Both the position numbers and the translations under genes were made by a program. A stretch of DNA of 64,000 nucleotides from Ruminiclostridium hungatei (GTDB lineage Bacteria > Bacillota > Clostridia > Acetivibrionales > DSM-1351): contig NZ_MZGX01000002.1 of NCBI RefSeq assembly GCF_002051585.1, positions 62,001 to 126,000 of the forward strand, in the 5' to 3' direction. Numbering within the stretch: position 1 is the stretch's first letter; every line of letters starts with the position of its first letter. The notes beneath the pieces are model-generated. The model was not told where the DNA came from. It searched no databases and saw only the letters and a list, made by a program, of their open reading frames with translations. Positions 41,330-52,413 of the stretch are shown piece after piece.

Positions 41330-41497
41330 GTGATTTACGTGCTTGCTTTGTTCATGCTCATGGCGGGCTATTACAGCCTCACATATGGAATAAGCCTTTG
41401 GAGGGATGACAGGAAAAGGCTTGGGAGTGTGGGGGTAATATTGATTTCCGTTCTCGGAACCCTGATACCCATTGCATTCATGTTCATGCGCAGGTAG
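41330..41497 (+). CDS. Small two-helix membrane protein at the end of the ger operon
   Basis: A GTG at 41330 preceded by GAGGTG opens 55 codons ending at TAG 41497. The peptide has two hydrophobic helices, VLALFMLMAGYYSLTYGISL and VGVILISVLGTLIPIAFMF, joined by a basic WRDDRKR turn. It lies 28 bases after gerC. Tiny membrane proteins of the GerD/GerK-accessory kind exist in some ger operons; I do not recognise this one specifically. Confidence 0.6.
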   Translation: MIYVLALFMLMAGYYSLTYGISLWRDDRKRLGSVGVILISVLGTLIPIAFMFMRR

Positions 41498-41566
41498 ACG
41501 TAGCTGGATGCAGCCAGGTAAAAGCCAAGTACAGTTAGCTGCAACCGGATACAGGACAAGCAGCGG

Positions 41567-42418
41567 TCAAATTCCTATTTTCTTGTAGGTGGAAGGAGAA
41601 CAGCCCTTGATGGACTTGAAGGATCTATTAAAGGTAACAATGCTGTTGAAGCCCACGGTATAAGCTATGTCAGCTATGGACATGCCGGAATTTGTGAGGT
41701 ATTTTTCAGCCTGTTTTATTCTGTATTCATTGAGGTAATGGCTGAAATTTTTTTCGGTGATATCCTTGAATATCCTGGAAAAGTAGAATTCGCTGAAGCC
41801 CACAGCCTTGGCAACATGTGCCAAAGATATATCATTCATGTAATTTGCCTCAATGTATTTAAAGGCTTCTGCCAGCTTGTCCAGGCCCTGGATTTTTTTG
41901 TTGGTATCGGTGTTCTGGGGTTTGACCCTGTCAATAACATAGTTTGAGATAATAGCAAGGATATCATATATCCTTGCACACAGAAAAAGCTGATAACCAA
42001 AGGCTTTAGCCTTATAGCTGTCAACGATGCTTAATATATGGGTCCTCAGATCAGTATAAAAGGGAAGCTCCTGTTTGGAAATCCTGAAGGTACTTGAAAT
42101 AAGAGGCTTTATAATATTGTTGCTTCCAAGGGAATTAAAGGCTGAGGGATCGAACTGGATGAAAACCCTCCTTACGAGTTTGTTCTGGTTTTCAAAGCCA
42201 TGAGTATCCCCGTTTGCTATAAAGAGTATGTCCCCCTCCTCCAGAGCCAATTCGCAGTTGTTTACGGTTATGTCAAGGGAGTTTTTTTCAACATAAAGCA
42301 GTTCAATAGCAGCGTGCCAGTGAACCGGATAGGAAAAATCAGCCTGGGTGTTATCCTCCATTCTGAAAGGAAATTCCTTTGTAAATATGCCCTTTTCGTG
42401 TAAACCCTCAACAAACAT
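41567..42418 (-). CDS. AraC-family transcriptional regulator
   Basis: A 283-residue AraC-type regulator. The N-terminal cupin-like sensor has HWHAAIELLYVEKNS and EEGDILFIANGDTHGF. The C-terminal double HTH (about 185-283) has ISLAHVAKAVGFSEFYFSRIFK and MSIADIAYTVGFNSIVTFNRSFK, ending with GCSPSTYKKIG. Such proteins usually activate carbohydrate genes. It lies downstream of, and in line with, the GH3 gene, which is its obvious candidate target. Confidence 0.9.
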   Translation of the reverse strand: MFVEGLHEKGIFTKEFPFRMEDNTQADFSYPVHWHAAIELLYVEKNSLDITVNNCELALEEGDILFIANGDTHGFENQNKLVRRVFIQFDPSAFNSLGSNNIIKPLISSTFRISKQELPFYTDLRTHILSIVDSYKAKAFGYQLFLCARIYDILAIISNYVIDRVKPQNTDTNKKIQGLDKLAEAFKYIEANYMNDISLAHVAKAVGFSEFYFSRIFKDITEKNFSHYLNEYRIKQAEKYLTNSGMSIADIAYTVGFNSIVTFNRSFKSIKGCSPSTYKKIGI

Positions 42419-42875
42419 AATTCAATAGCTCCGTTTTTACCTGCCGAATTTTTATAGCCATAAAATACGATGTGGTTTCATATTCTCTGTTGCGGGTTGT
42501 TTTCCCTCCTTTAACAGCAAATTTATTTATTTTATACTTAAGAACATATTTTTATAACAGCCGGGATTAAAGCCGTATTCAAGAGGTGTTGGGAGAGAAG
42601 GGGAAAGAGCAAAGGAGGCAAAGCCACTTTGTTTGCGCATGTGTAAGCTGCCCTGGTTTCAGATATTTTTTATACTCTTAAAAATTTATACTTTCCTAGG
42701 CAATAAAAAGAGCTGCGGATGCACTGAACAGGTGCAGTCCGCAGCTCTTTAAAAATATGCTACAGTTGATTTTGAGTACATTTGATCAGTATAGAAATTA
42801 ATACGATTACAGGCGTATATGATAAAACAGATAGTAGTGCCGGTAAATCAACTGCAGCATAATAATGGCGTATTA
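42419..42875. other. Intergenic region between GH3 and AraC genes
   Basis: This 457-base gap holds the upstream region of the AraC gene, with its ribosome site ACGGAG just before the start, and the GH3 terminator at 42707-42753. I see no gene, repeat or clear operator in the rest. Confidence 0.6.
42707..42753 (-). terminator. Terminator after the GH3 gene
   Basis: AAAGAGCTGCGGATGCAC pairs with GTGCAGTCCGCAGCTCTTT. Read on the minus strand it is followed by TTTTTATTG. It ends the GH3 transcript, so the AraC gene likely has its own promoter. Confidence 0.85.
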
Positions 42876-45029
42876 TTATACCAGTTGGAAGCTTTCCATC
42901 AGAACCTGACAGCCTGTCAGCTTCAAGCTTCTTGCATCAGGCTGGCTTCCACCCACATAAACCTCAAAGCTTCCCGGTTCCAGAACAGCTTCTCCCTCAT
43001 CTGTAATCAGGTACATATCTTCGGCTGTCAATGTGAGGCTGACCTCTTTTTGCTCTCCCGGCAGAAGGCTGACCTTGCATATGCCCTTAAGCTGCCATCT
43101 GGGTGCCGTGGTACCTGTTTCAACATCCTTCAGATAAAGCTGTACGGTCTCCTTGGACTGGCAGTTGCCTGTATTTTTGACTTTTACCGAACAGGTAACG
43201 CTGGCTCCGGCTTTTATTTTAGCTGAAGATAATTTTAAGTCACTGTACTGGAAGCCGGTATAGCCCAGTCCATAGCCGAAGGGGTAAAGTGCCTCATTTT
43301 CCATGTATTTATATGTTCTGTTCTTCATGGAGTAATCCCTGAAATCAGGAAGTTCCTCGGTGGTCCTGTAGAAGGTGACGGGCAGCTTGCCGCTGGGGCT
43401 GAAAGCTCCAAACAGCATTTGTGCTATGGCCCTTCCACCCTGGGCACCCGGATACCATGCCTGCACTATAGCCGGCACATTTTCGTCGGCCCAGGTAACA
43501 GCCAGTGCACTGCCTGACAATAATACCAGAATCACCGGCTTTCCTGTTGCAGCCACAGCCTCCAGAAGCTGCTGCTGAAGTCCCGGCAGATTGAGGTCAA
43601 ACTTGTCACCGGCTCCGTATTCATTGCCTGCGTCACCCTCTTCACCTTCAATAGTGGCATCAAGGCCCAGACAAATTACGGCTACATCGGACTTTTCAGT
43701 CGCTGCCACAGCTTCCGCGATTCTGTCATTTGCCATCGCCAGCCCTTCAACTTTGTCCTTATACAGGTGGCAGCCCTGGGAATAATTGATTCTGACACCA
43801 TCGGGCAGAAGTTCTCTGATGCCGTCCAGAACTGTAATGTATTGGGAAGGAGTGCCGTAGTAGTTGCCCATAAGAGCTTCACGGCTGTCGGCGTTAGGAC
43901 CGATAACAGCTATGGATTTCAGACCTTCCTTCTTAAGGGGCAGCAGTTGGCCGGCGTTCTTCAAAAGCACCAGAGACTCTTGTGAGGCCTTGAGCGCAAG
44001 CTCCCTGTGTTCCTTACAATCCACCACGTCATAGGGGGTAGCTGCAAAAGGAACATTTTCATCCTTATCAAACATACCCAGCTTCATGCGGGTCAGCATC
44101 AGGCGGGATACCGATTCGTCAATCTTTTCCTCGGGTATCAGGCCCTCATTGTATGCAATCATCAGGTTCAGATACATGTTTCCGCAATTGACATCGCAGC
44201 CGTTGTTGACTGCCAGTGCAACAGATTCAGGTGCGGTTCTTGTAACCATATGATGCTCGTGGAAATCCTTTATGGCCCAGCAGTCCGAAGTTACGTGACC
44301 TTTAAAGCCCCAGTCCTCTCTGAGAATGTCCTTGAGCAGTGTCTTGCTTCCGCAGCAGGGCTCGCCGTTGGTTCTGTTGTATGCGCCCATGACAGCTTCA
44401 ACCTTTGCATCCTGCACCAGCTTCTTAAATGCCGGGAGGTAGGTTTCATACATATCCTTTTCGGAGGCTGTGGCATTAAAGCTGTGGCGCTCTCCTTCAG
44501 GGCCGCTGTGTACGGCAAAATGCTTGGCGCAGGCGGCTGTTTTCAGATATTTGCTGTCGTTGCCCTGAAGGCCCTCCACAAATCTTATTCCCAGCCTGGT
44601 TGTAAGGTAGGTGTCTTCACCGTAGGTTTCGTGTCCGCGTCCCCAGCGAGGGTCTCTGAAAATATTAATATTTGGGGACCAGAAGGTAAGACCCTTGTAT
44701 ATGTCGTGATCATATTTCCTTTGAAACTCATGATATTTTGCTCTGCCCTCTGTGGAAATAACGTCGGCTATTTCAAAGAGGAGCTCCTCGTCAAAAGTGG
44801 CAGCCATACCGATGGCCTGGGGGAAAACGGTTGCTATTCCGGCTCTGGCAACGCCGTGCAGCGCTTCATTCCACCAGTTGTAGGAGGGTATTCCCAGGCG
44901 TGGGATGGCAGGAGAATTATACAGCATCTGAGTAGTTTTTTCCTCAAGTGTCATTCTGGAAACCAGATCCTTCACACGCTCTTCAAAACTTAAGCTCTCA
45001 TTCAGGTAAGCAGGTTTTTCGTTTGTCAT
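42876..45029 (-). CDS. Glycoside hydrolase family 3 beta-glycosidase (beta-xylosidase/glucosidase-like)
   Basis: A 717-residue GH3 enzyme with no signal peptide, so it acts inside the cell on imported oligosaccharides. The N-terminal barrel has RLGIPSYNWWNEALHGV, FWSPNINIFRDPRWGRGHETYGED and the nucleophile Asp in VTSDCWAIKDF. The second domain has SLVLLKNAGQLLPL and CLGLDATIEGEEGD, and a C-terminal fibronectin III-like domain follows (about 600-710). The NWWNEALHGVAR and GRGHETYGED pattern is typical of the GH3 beta-xylosidase group. GGAGG precedes the ATG. The gene is probably controlled by the AraC protein downstream. Confidence 0.92.
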   Translation of the reverse strand: MTNEKPAYLNESLSFEERVKDLVSRMTLEEKTTQMLYNSPAIPRLGIPSYNWWNEALHGVARAGIATVFPQAIGMAATFDEELLFEIADVISTEGRAKYHEFQRKYDHDIYKGLTFWSPNINIFRDPRWGRGHETYGEDTYLTTRLGIRFVEGLQGNDSKYLKTAACAKHFAVHSGPEGERHSFNATASEKDMYETYLPAFKKLVQDAKVEAVMGAYNRTNGEPCCGSKTLLKDILREDWGFKGHVTSDCWAIKDFHEHHMVTRTAPESVALAVNNGCDVNCGNMYLNLMIAYNEGLIPEEKIDESVSRLMLTRMKLGMFDKDENVPFAATPYDVVDCKEHRELALKASQESLVLLKNAGQLLPLKKEGLKSIAVIGPNADSREALMGNYYGTPSQYITVLDGIRELLPDGVRINYSQGCHLYKDKVEGLAMANDRIAEAVAATEKSDVAVICLGLDATIEGEEGDAGNEYGAGDKFDLNLPGLQQQLLEAVAATGKPVILVLLSGSALAVTWADENVPAIVQAWYPGAQGGRAIAQMLFGAFSPSGKLPVTFYRTTEELPDFRDYSMKNRTYKYMENEALYPFGYGLGYTGFQYSDLKLSSAKIKAGASVTCSVKVKNTGNCQSKETVQLYLKDVETGTTAPRWQLKGICKVSLLPGEQKEVSLTLTAEDMYLITDEGEAVLEPGSFEVYVGGSQPDARSLKLTGCQVLMESFQLV

Positions 45030-45396
45030 ACTTAACCTCCGTCATTACTTTTATAGTTATTTCATTGCTCCAGTCGTCCAAGCCGGCGGCTGTGGCCCGT
45101 CAATGACCGGAAGGGCTTTATGGAGCCGTAATAAGAATTTGCTGTTTGCAATAATAATATACCCCAGCTTAAGCCTGCGGGCATTTCATTTATTGCCATG
45201 TTGTAATCATATTCTGCTGTAAGTGCAAATAAGGAGTTTGACGGTAACGGCGGGCGGTCAAAGATGAATATTGTATGAAAACTTGCACAAATGAAGGAAA
45301 ATAAGTCAAAACTTCTAAAAACAGAATAAATAATTAGATAAATATATAAAAAAATCACAAAAATGAAGGTTTAGATATAAAAAATTGCATAACGTA
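45030..45396. other. Divergent intergenic region between the GH3 gene and the anf promoter
   Basis: About 370 bases with the GH3 ribosome site at the left end and very AT-rich sequence on the right. No gene, strong hairpin or recognisable operator is visible. Confidence 0.5.
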
Positions 45397-45424
45397 TTGA
45401 CATGGGATTTTATGGTGTTATAAT
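45397..45424 (+). promoter_or_regulatory. Sigma-A type promoter for the anf operon
   Basis: TTGACA and TATAAT are separated by 16 bases. The predicted transcript start near 45431 lies about 617 bases before anfH, giving an unusually long leader. There is no sign of a sigma-54 promoter, unlike proteobacterial anf operons. Confidence 0.7.
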
Positions 45425-45520
45425 GAAACCATACAAAACCAAACAAAACCTTACGTTTTTTAAAATTTGAAACCCAATGAGCTTTAAGCTCCCTTATATT
45501 TTATAAATTTTATATTCTTC

Positions 45521-45547
45521 AGCCTGGGAGTTAAAATCCCGGGCTGG
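45521..45547 (+). promoter_or_regulatory. Leader hairpin in the anf transcript
   Basis: CAGCCTGGGA and TCCCGGGCTG pair around a short AT loop. There is no T-run. It is the first strong hairpin in the leader, just before the repeated hairpin set. Confidence 0.6.
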
Positions 45548-45567
45548 AGACAAATTTTCAGGACGGT

Positions 45568-45934
45568 GAATACCACGAATATTCCGCGGACTGATATAGC
45601 ACACGACTATGGATACCGCGAACATCCGTAGACAGGAAACAAATCATACCGGCATTAGCTGTGGATGCCACGAACATCCATAAGCCGTATTGACCGTATT
45701 GAATTTAACATATAAAGCACCGGTGGCGCCAGGTCTTTTTAGTTTACCCATTTTTATTTTTATCGGGACACAATAGACGCACCAGCAGGGGAGGTGAACA
45801 GGATGGCGGAATTCACGTATATAACATCAAAAAAGCTGCACAAACAAAAGCTTCATGGATACCACGAATATCCATGAAGCGAAGGAAATCTCGTATCCCG
45901 GTGGCACCAGGCTTATTAGATTTACCCATTAAAA
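45568..45934 (+). repeat. Four constant-loop hairpins and two 36-nt repeats in the anf leader
   Basis: Four short hairpins share the loop C-C-A/G-C-G-A-A. They are GAATA/TATTC (45568-45584), CTATGGAT/ATCCGTAG (45606-45632), TGGATG/CATCCA (45662-45680) and a perfect 12-bp GCTTCATGGATA/TATCCATGAAGC (45850-45880). Stem bases change in compensating pairs while the loop stays the same. The third and fourth hairpins are each followed by a near-identical sequence starting CGGTGGC and ending TTTACCCATT (45721-45756 and 45899-45934). This makes two units in tandem. Confidence 0.8.
45803..45877 (+). CDS. Possible 24-residue leader peptide in the anf leader
   Basis: GGGGAGGTGAACAGG is an excellent ribosome site before the ATG at 45803. 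The 24 codons end in HGYHEYP and a TGA that lies inside the 12-bp hairpin. The same GYxE-P-stop pattern recurs at the two earlier hairpins with different stop codons, although those lack good starts. This may be a leader peptide whose translation changes the fold of the hairpin, or a chance frame. Confidence 0.4.
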   Translation: MAEFTYITSKKLHKQKLHGYHEYP

Positions 45935-46017
45935 TTATAGCAACATGACAGTTGAATTTCAAGGAGATTAAGAAAAAAATGTAATGCAATTTGTAAAACC
46001 CAGTTGAAAAATGTTAG

Positions 46018-46875
<858 letters not shown>

Positions 46876-46933
46876 GCCAGCCCGCCTTTTAGCAGGCATG
46901 GAGAGCAAAAGCTTTCAAGTTTAATGGAGATAG

Positions 46934-48529
<1,596 letters not shown>

Positions 48530-48544
48530 CGGAGGTGGATACTC

Positions 48545-48895
48545 ATGGAAGATGTAAAGAAGGATAGATTGGGGCAACTCTTGGATTATATTATGAAGAA
48601 ATGCCTGTGGCAGTTTCATTCCAGAGCATGGGACAGAGAGCGGCAAAATGAAGGGATATTGACAAAAACCATGCAGCTTTTATGTGATGAACCCGTGGAA
48701 AAGGATACACCTGCCGATAAATGCCTTTGGGTGGACGCCGTAATTCTGGCAGAGGCCTTCAAAAGCAGATATCAATGGCTGGGGGACATGAATAAGGAAG
48801 AGATTAAGTCAATAATGCAGGAGCTCAAGGAAAAGATGGATTATCTGACCATACACGGATCGCTGAATGAAGAGCTTAAGGATCCGCTCTATTAG
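48545..48895 (+). CDS. anfG: Iron-only nitrogenase delta subunit
   Basis: A 116-residue delta subunit, present only in V and Fe-only nitrogenases. The segments [20 protein letters not shown] and [11 protein letters not shown] near the start are typical. It binds the alpha subunit of the hexameric alpha2-beta2-delta2 enzyme and is needed for nitrogen reduction. It lies 15 bases after anfD with a GGAGGTGG ribosome site. Confidence 0.95.
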   Translation: MEDVKKDRLGQLLDYIMKKCLWQFHSRAWDRERQNEGILTKTMQLLCDEPVEKDTPADKCLWVDAVILAEAFKSRYQWLGDMNKEEIKSIMQELKEKMDYLTIHGSLNEELKDPLY

Positions 48896-48966
48896 GAAAA
48901 CAGGAGTGAAGGGATTTTTGTGATTATCTTTTGCCGCTGTGCGAAAGCGGCGGAATGGAGGTTAAT

Positions 48967-50355
48967 ATGTCTTGTGTATTTAAAGAAAAGGAAAGAGTAG
49001 GAGTAATAAATCCGATATTCACATGCCAGCCCTGTGGAGCACAGTATGCCAGCATAGGCATTAAGGATTGCATAGGAATAGTTCACGGCGGACAGGGCTG
49101 CGTAATGTTTGTAAGACTTCTGTTCTCCCAGCATTACAAGGAAAGCTTTGAAATAGCCTCCTCATCGCTGCATGAGGATGGCGCGGTATTTGGTGCTTTA
49201 AACAGGGTGGAGGAGGCGGTTGACGTACTGCTTATGAGGTATCCCCACGTTAAGGTGGTTCCCATTATAACCACCTGCTCTACCGAGGTCATAGGAGATG
49301 ATATAGATGGAGTCGTCAAGAAGCTGAACAGCGGACTCCTCAAGGATAAGTACCCCGGAAGGGAGGTATATCTTATCCCCATACACGCCCCCAGTTTCAA
49401 AGGCAGTATGATAAGCGGCTATGACGTTGCGGTCAGGGATTTTGTCAGTTATTTTGCAAAAAAGGGTGAACCCAACGGAAAAATCAATCTCATAACAGGC
49501 TGGGCAAATCCGGGGGATGTAACCGCGCTTAAACACCTTCTGAAGGAAATGGACATTGATGCAACAGTGCTTTTTGAAATAGAAACCTTTGACTCCCCGC
49601 TTATGCCGGATGGGAATCATGTCTCTCACGGAAGCACTACCATACAAGACCTGGCAGGGACAGCAAATGCCGTGGGAACCATTGCCCTCAACAGATACGA
49701 AGGCGGTCAGGCGGCGGAATACCTGGAAAGTGAATTTGAGGTGCCTGCTGTTATTGGGCCCACACCCATAGGAATAAGAAACACCGATGTATTTCTTAAG
49801 AACCTGAGCACAATGACAGGAAAACCAATACCACAATCGCTGGTGAAGGAAAGGGGTATTGCAATTGATGCCATAACCGATGTTGCACACATGTTCCTGG
49901 CAGATAAGAAGGTGGCAATATACGGAAGTGCAGATCTTGTAGTAGGTCTTGCCCAATTCTGCCTGGATATGGAGATGAAGCCCATGCTTTTGCTCCTGGG
50001 GGATGATAACACCACCTATAAAAATGATCCTCGCATAAAGGAATTGCAGGAAAATGTTGATTATGATATGGAGATTGTTACAAATGCAGACTTGTGGGAG
50101 CTGGAAAACAGAATCAAAAACGAAGGTCTGGAGCTTGATTTGATTTTGGGACATTCAAAGGGAAGATTTACTTCAATAGACCAAAATGTGCCCATGCTGA
50201 GAGTGGGATTTCCTGTCTATGACAGAGCCGGACAGTACAGAAACCCCATAGTGGGCTATGCAGGCGCAATGTGGCTGGCAGAAGCAATGGCAAACACTCT
50301 GTTTGTTGATATGGAGTACAAACGGAACAAGGAATGGGTGCTTAACGTATGGTAG
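48967..50355 (+). CDS. anfK: Iron-only nitrogenase beta subunit
   Basis: A 462-residue beta subunit, the same length as known AnfK. The P-cluster cysteine segments are FTCQPCGAQYAS, HGGQGCVMF and TTCSTEVIGDD. The C-terminal YDRAGQYRNPIVGYAGAM and NKEWVLNVW match AnfK. ATG 48967 (MSCVFKEKERVG) is preferred because of GGAGG before it and the family start; an ATG at 48931 would add 12 unrelated residues. It completes the structural operon anfHDGK. Confidence 0.96.
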   Translation: MSCVFKEKERVGVINPIFTCQPCGAQYASIGIKDCIGIVHGGQGCVMFVRLLFSQHYKESFEIASSSLHEDGAVFGALNRVEEAVDVLLMRYPHVKVVPIITTCSTEVIGDDIDGVVKKLNSGLLKDKYPGREVYLIPIHAPSFKGSMISGYDVAVRDFVSYFAKKGEPNGKINLITGWANPGDVTALKHLLKEMDIDATVLFEIETFDSPLMPDGNHVSHGSTTIQDLAGTANAVGTIALNRYEGGQAAEYLESEFEVPAVIGPTPIGIRNTDVFLKNLSTMTGKPIPQSLVKERGIAIDAITDVAHMFLADKKVAIYGSADLVVGLAQFCLDMEMKPMLLLLGDDNTTYKNDPRIKELQENVDYDMEIVTNADLWELENRIKNEGLELDLILGHSKGRFTSIDQNVPMLRVGFPVYDRAGQYRNPIVGYAGAMWLAEAMANTLFVDMEYKRNKEWVLNVW

Positions 50356-50376
50356 ACAATAAAAGAAGGTGAACCT

Positions 50377-50814
50377 ATGTTTGAATGTATGGATGAGGAT
50401 ATTGATTTTCCGTCTTTCGAAGAGAAGTACGGCGGGGCAAAAACCTATTACCGCAGGGCAGTGCAGTTTATGGAGGAAGGACAGTGCCACAGCGTTGTCT
50501 TCAATGTGGCAGCCGTGGCACTGGAATACTACCTGGTGGCCTTGTGCGAATTGTACGGGATTCCGCCAAGAAACCATAACTATACCTGTCTGATGGATGC
50601 TGTTGAAAATGTTGTAGCTGTCCCTGAGCAGTTGAACAGGCAGATCAGGGACATGGATATACTATTCCGGATATGCTCCCTGGAGGACTTCGAGATTTCT
50701 GCACCCGAAATTGAGGACAGAGACAGGGTACTCAGGCTTTGCAGGGAAGTGGCCCTGCTTTTTGACAAGGATAGGATTTCCAGGCTGGAAAACTCTAGTG
50801 AGTTCAGGAATTAA
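50377..50814 (+). CDS. Small helical HEPN-like protein in the anf operon
   Basis: A 145-residue, mostly helical protein. AKTYYRRAVQFMEEGQCHSVVFNVAAVALEYYLVALCELYG resembles the two-helix pattern of HEPN-like domains, but the typical RxxxxH motif is not seen. It does not match AnfO or AnfR, which follow anfK in Azotobacter. It sits between anfK and nifI1 in one run of genes, 21 bases after anfK, so it is probably an accessory or regulatory protein of the iron-only nitrogenase. I cannot assign its function. Confidence 0.6.
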   Translation: MFECMDEDIDFPSFEEKYGGAKTYYRRAVQFMEEGQCHSVVFNVAAVALEYYLVALCELYGIPPRNHNYTCLMDAVENVVAVPEQLNRQIRDMDILFRICSLEDFEISAPEIEDRDRVLRLCREVALLFDKDRISRLENSSEFRN

Positions 50815-50904
50815 GAGGCCCTATTATTGTTCATGGCATGAAATGACTAGGGTTTAAAAAACTTATAAAAAAGTACAAAAACAAATTGGATTGGGGGAAT
50901 TGAT

Positions 50905-51231
50905 ATGTTGATGCTAAGGGCTATAATCAGGCCTGAAAGAGCTTCGGAGGTGCTGGAGAAACTCAGTGAAGCAGGCTATCCCGCTGTTACCAGAATAGAT
51001 GTTGTAGGAAGAGGCAAGCAAAAAGGTGTCAAGGTTGGGGATGTCTACTACGATGAAATTCCCAAGGAAATGCTTCTATTCATAATAAATGATGAGGACG
51101 AGGAAACTATGGTGGACATTATTATGAAAACTGCCAAAACAGGAGAGCAAGGGGCTTTCGGAGACGGCAAAATATTTGTAAGTCCGGTGGAAAAGGCATA
51201 TACGATAAGTTCGAGCAGTGAGACACTTTAG
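50905..51231 (+). CDS. nifI1: Nitrogenase-regulating PII-like protein NifI1
   Basis: A 108-residue PII-family protein of the NifI1 branch. It starts MLMLRAIIRPERASEVLEKL, has a short T-loop (RGKQKGVKVGDVYYDEIPK) and ends with TGEQGAFGDGKIFVSPVEKAY. NifI1 and NifI2 form a complex that binds dinitrogenase and switches it off in response to 2-oxoglutarate and ATP levels. In most clostridia and archaea the pair lies between nifH and nifD. Here it follows anfK and the helical protein. Confidence 0.9.
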   Translation: MLMLRAIIRPERASEVLEKLSEAGYPAVTRIDVVGRGKQKGVKVGDVYYDEIPKEMLLFIINDEDEETMVDIIMKTAKTGEQGAFGDGKIFVSPVEKAYTISSSSETL

Positions 51232-51247
51232 GTGGGAGGTTGTGATT

Positions 51248-51631
51248 ATGAAGGAAGTTATGGCTATTGTACGTTTGAATATGGTGAATCAGACAAAGAG
51301 GGCATTGCTTGCGGCGGGTTTTCCTTCCATCACCTGCAGGAAAGTGCTGGGCAGAGGAAAGAAAAAGGTGAATTTCACCGTTGCCCAGGCTACACCTTTG
51401 GAAATTGCCCGCAAGACTCCGGGAATTGCAGAAACCCTGTCGGAAGTGCACAGGCTGGTGCCCAAAAGGTTCATTACCCTGATAGTAAAGGATGACGAGG
51501 TTCAAAAAGCTGTTGATGCCATAATGTGGGCCAATAAGACCGGCAACCCCGGAGACGGGAAAATATTCATACTCCCCATAAATGGGGTATACAGGGTCAG
51601 AACCGGTGAAACCGGTGAAGATGCCGTATAG
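51248..51631 (+). CDS. nifI2: Nitrogenase-regulating PII-like protein NifI2
   Basis: A 127-residue PII-family protein. It starts MKEVMAIVRLNMVNQTKRAL, has KVLGRGKKKVNFTV and a longer T-loop region, and ends with TGNPGDGKIFILPINGVYRV. The length and order identify the NifI2 partner of NifI1. ATG 51248 follows GGGAGG; an earlier start at 51218 overlaps nifI1. It is the last recognisable gene of the nitrogenase operon. Confidence 0.9.
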   Translation: MKEVMAIVRLNMVNQTKRALLAAGFPSITCRKVLGRGKKKVNFTVAQATPLEIARKTPGIAETLSEVHRLVPKRFITLIVKDDEVQKAVDAIMWANKTGNPGDGKIFILPINGVYRVRTGETGEDAV

Positions 51632-51648
51632 TCTTGGGAGGTATTCCT

Positions 51649-52413
51649 ATGAGAATTCACTATTTGCAGCATGTGGCATTTGAAGGTCCTGCATTCATTT
51701 CCCAATGGTGCAGGGAAAAGGGGCACAGCCTTACGGGTACACAACTGTATAACCATGAAGCAGTACCCCCCTTGAACCAGTTTGATCTCCTGCTTATTAT
51801 GGGAGGCCCCATGAACATCTACGAGGAAGAAAAATACCCTTGGCTGAAATATGAGAAAAGTTTTATAAAAGAGGCCATACAGAACCATAAGGCGGTTCTG
51901 GGAATCTGCCTTGGAGCCCAGTTGATTACAGATGTTCTGGGGGGGAAGGTAACCAGGAATCCTCAGAGGGAAATCGGCTGGTTTGAGGTTGACTTTAACA
52001 GTGAGGCCAAAAGCTTTGAGGTTTTTGAAGGTTTTCCGGAGAGACTTACGGTTTTTCACTGGCATGGCGACACCTTCAGCAAGCTGGGGGAAGGGGCAGT
52101 TTCAATCGCCAGCAGCGAGGGCTGTGCTAACCAGGCATTTATTTACGGTGACAGGGTTATAGGGTTTCAGTTTCATATGGAATGCACCGAGGCAGGCATT
52201 GTTTCGCTTATGGAGGGCTGTGCCGATGAAATGTCCGGTGGAAGCTATGTACAGTCAAAGGAGCAAATTTATCAAAGAATGGGTTGTGTAAAAGCCGACA
52301 ACCTCCTGATGGCAGATTTTCTTGAACGGCTGGGGCTGCTTTGCAGTGGAAAGGAACGGGCATGGAAGAAATCAGATATAAGCAGAGAATTTGCAGCGAT
52401 CAAACAAAAATAG
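51649..52413 (+). CDS. Class I glutamine amidotransferase (GMP-synthase-like domain)
   Basis: A 254-residue glutamine amidotransferase domain standing alone. The catalytic Cys lies in LGICLGAQLI and the His-Glu pair is in GFQFHMECTE. It starts MRIHYLQHVAFEGPAF. This is the YfeJ/GAT1 group related to the GMP synthetase amidotransferase; no synthetase domain is attached. Substrate unknown. It begins 18 bases after nifI2 with GGGAGG, so it may be read from the same transcript, perhaps because both serve nitrogen metabolism. It overlaps the next gene. Confidence 0.85.
   Translation: MRIHYLQHVAFEGPAFISQWCREKGHSLTGTQLYNHEAVPPLNQFDLLLIMGGPMNIYEEEKYPWLKYEKSFIKEAIQNHKAVLGICLGAQLITDVLGGKVTRNPQREIGWFEVDFNSEAKSFEVFEGFPERLTVFHWHGDTFSKLGEGAVSIASSEGCANQAFIYGDRVIGFQFHMECTEAGIVSLMEGCADEMSGGSYVQSKEQIYQRMGCVKADNLLMADFLERLGLLCSGKERAWKKSDISREFAAIKQK

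Noticed and set aside
44007-44993. Long + strand open frame of 328 codons
   Set aside because: It lies opposite the well-supported GH3 gene and has no recognisable domain or ribosome site, so it is a shadow frame.
45568-45934. Possible CRISPR-like array
   Set aside because: The repeats are short palindromes with irregular spacing, two are joined to a second repeat, and no cas genes are nearby.
49198-50154. Long - strand open frame of 318 codons
   Set aside because: It lies opposite anfK, a clear gene, and has composition typical of antisense shadows.
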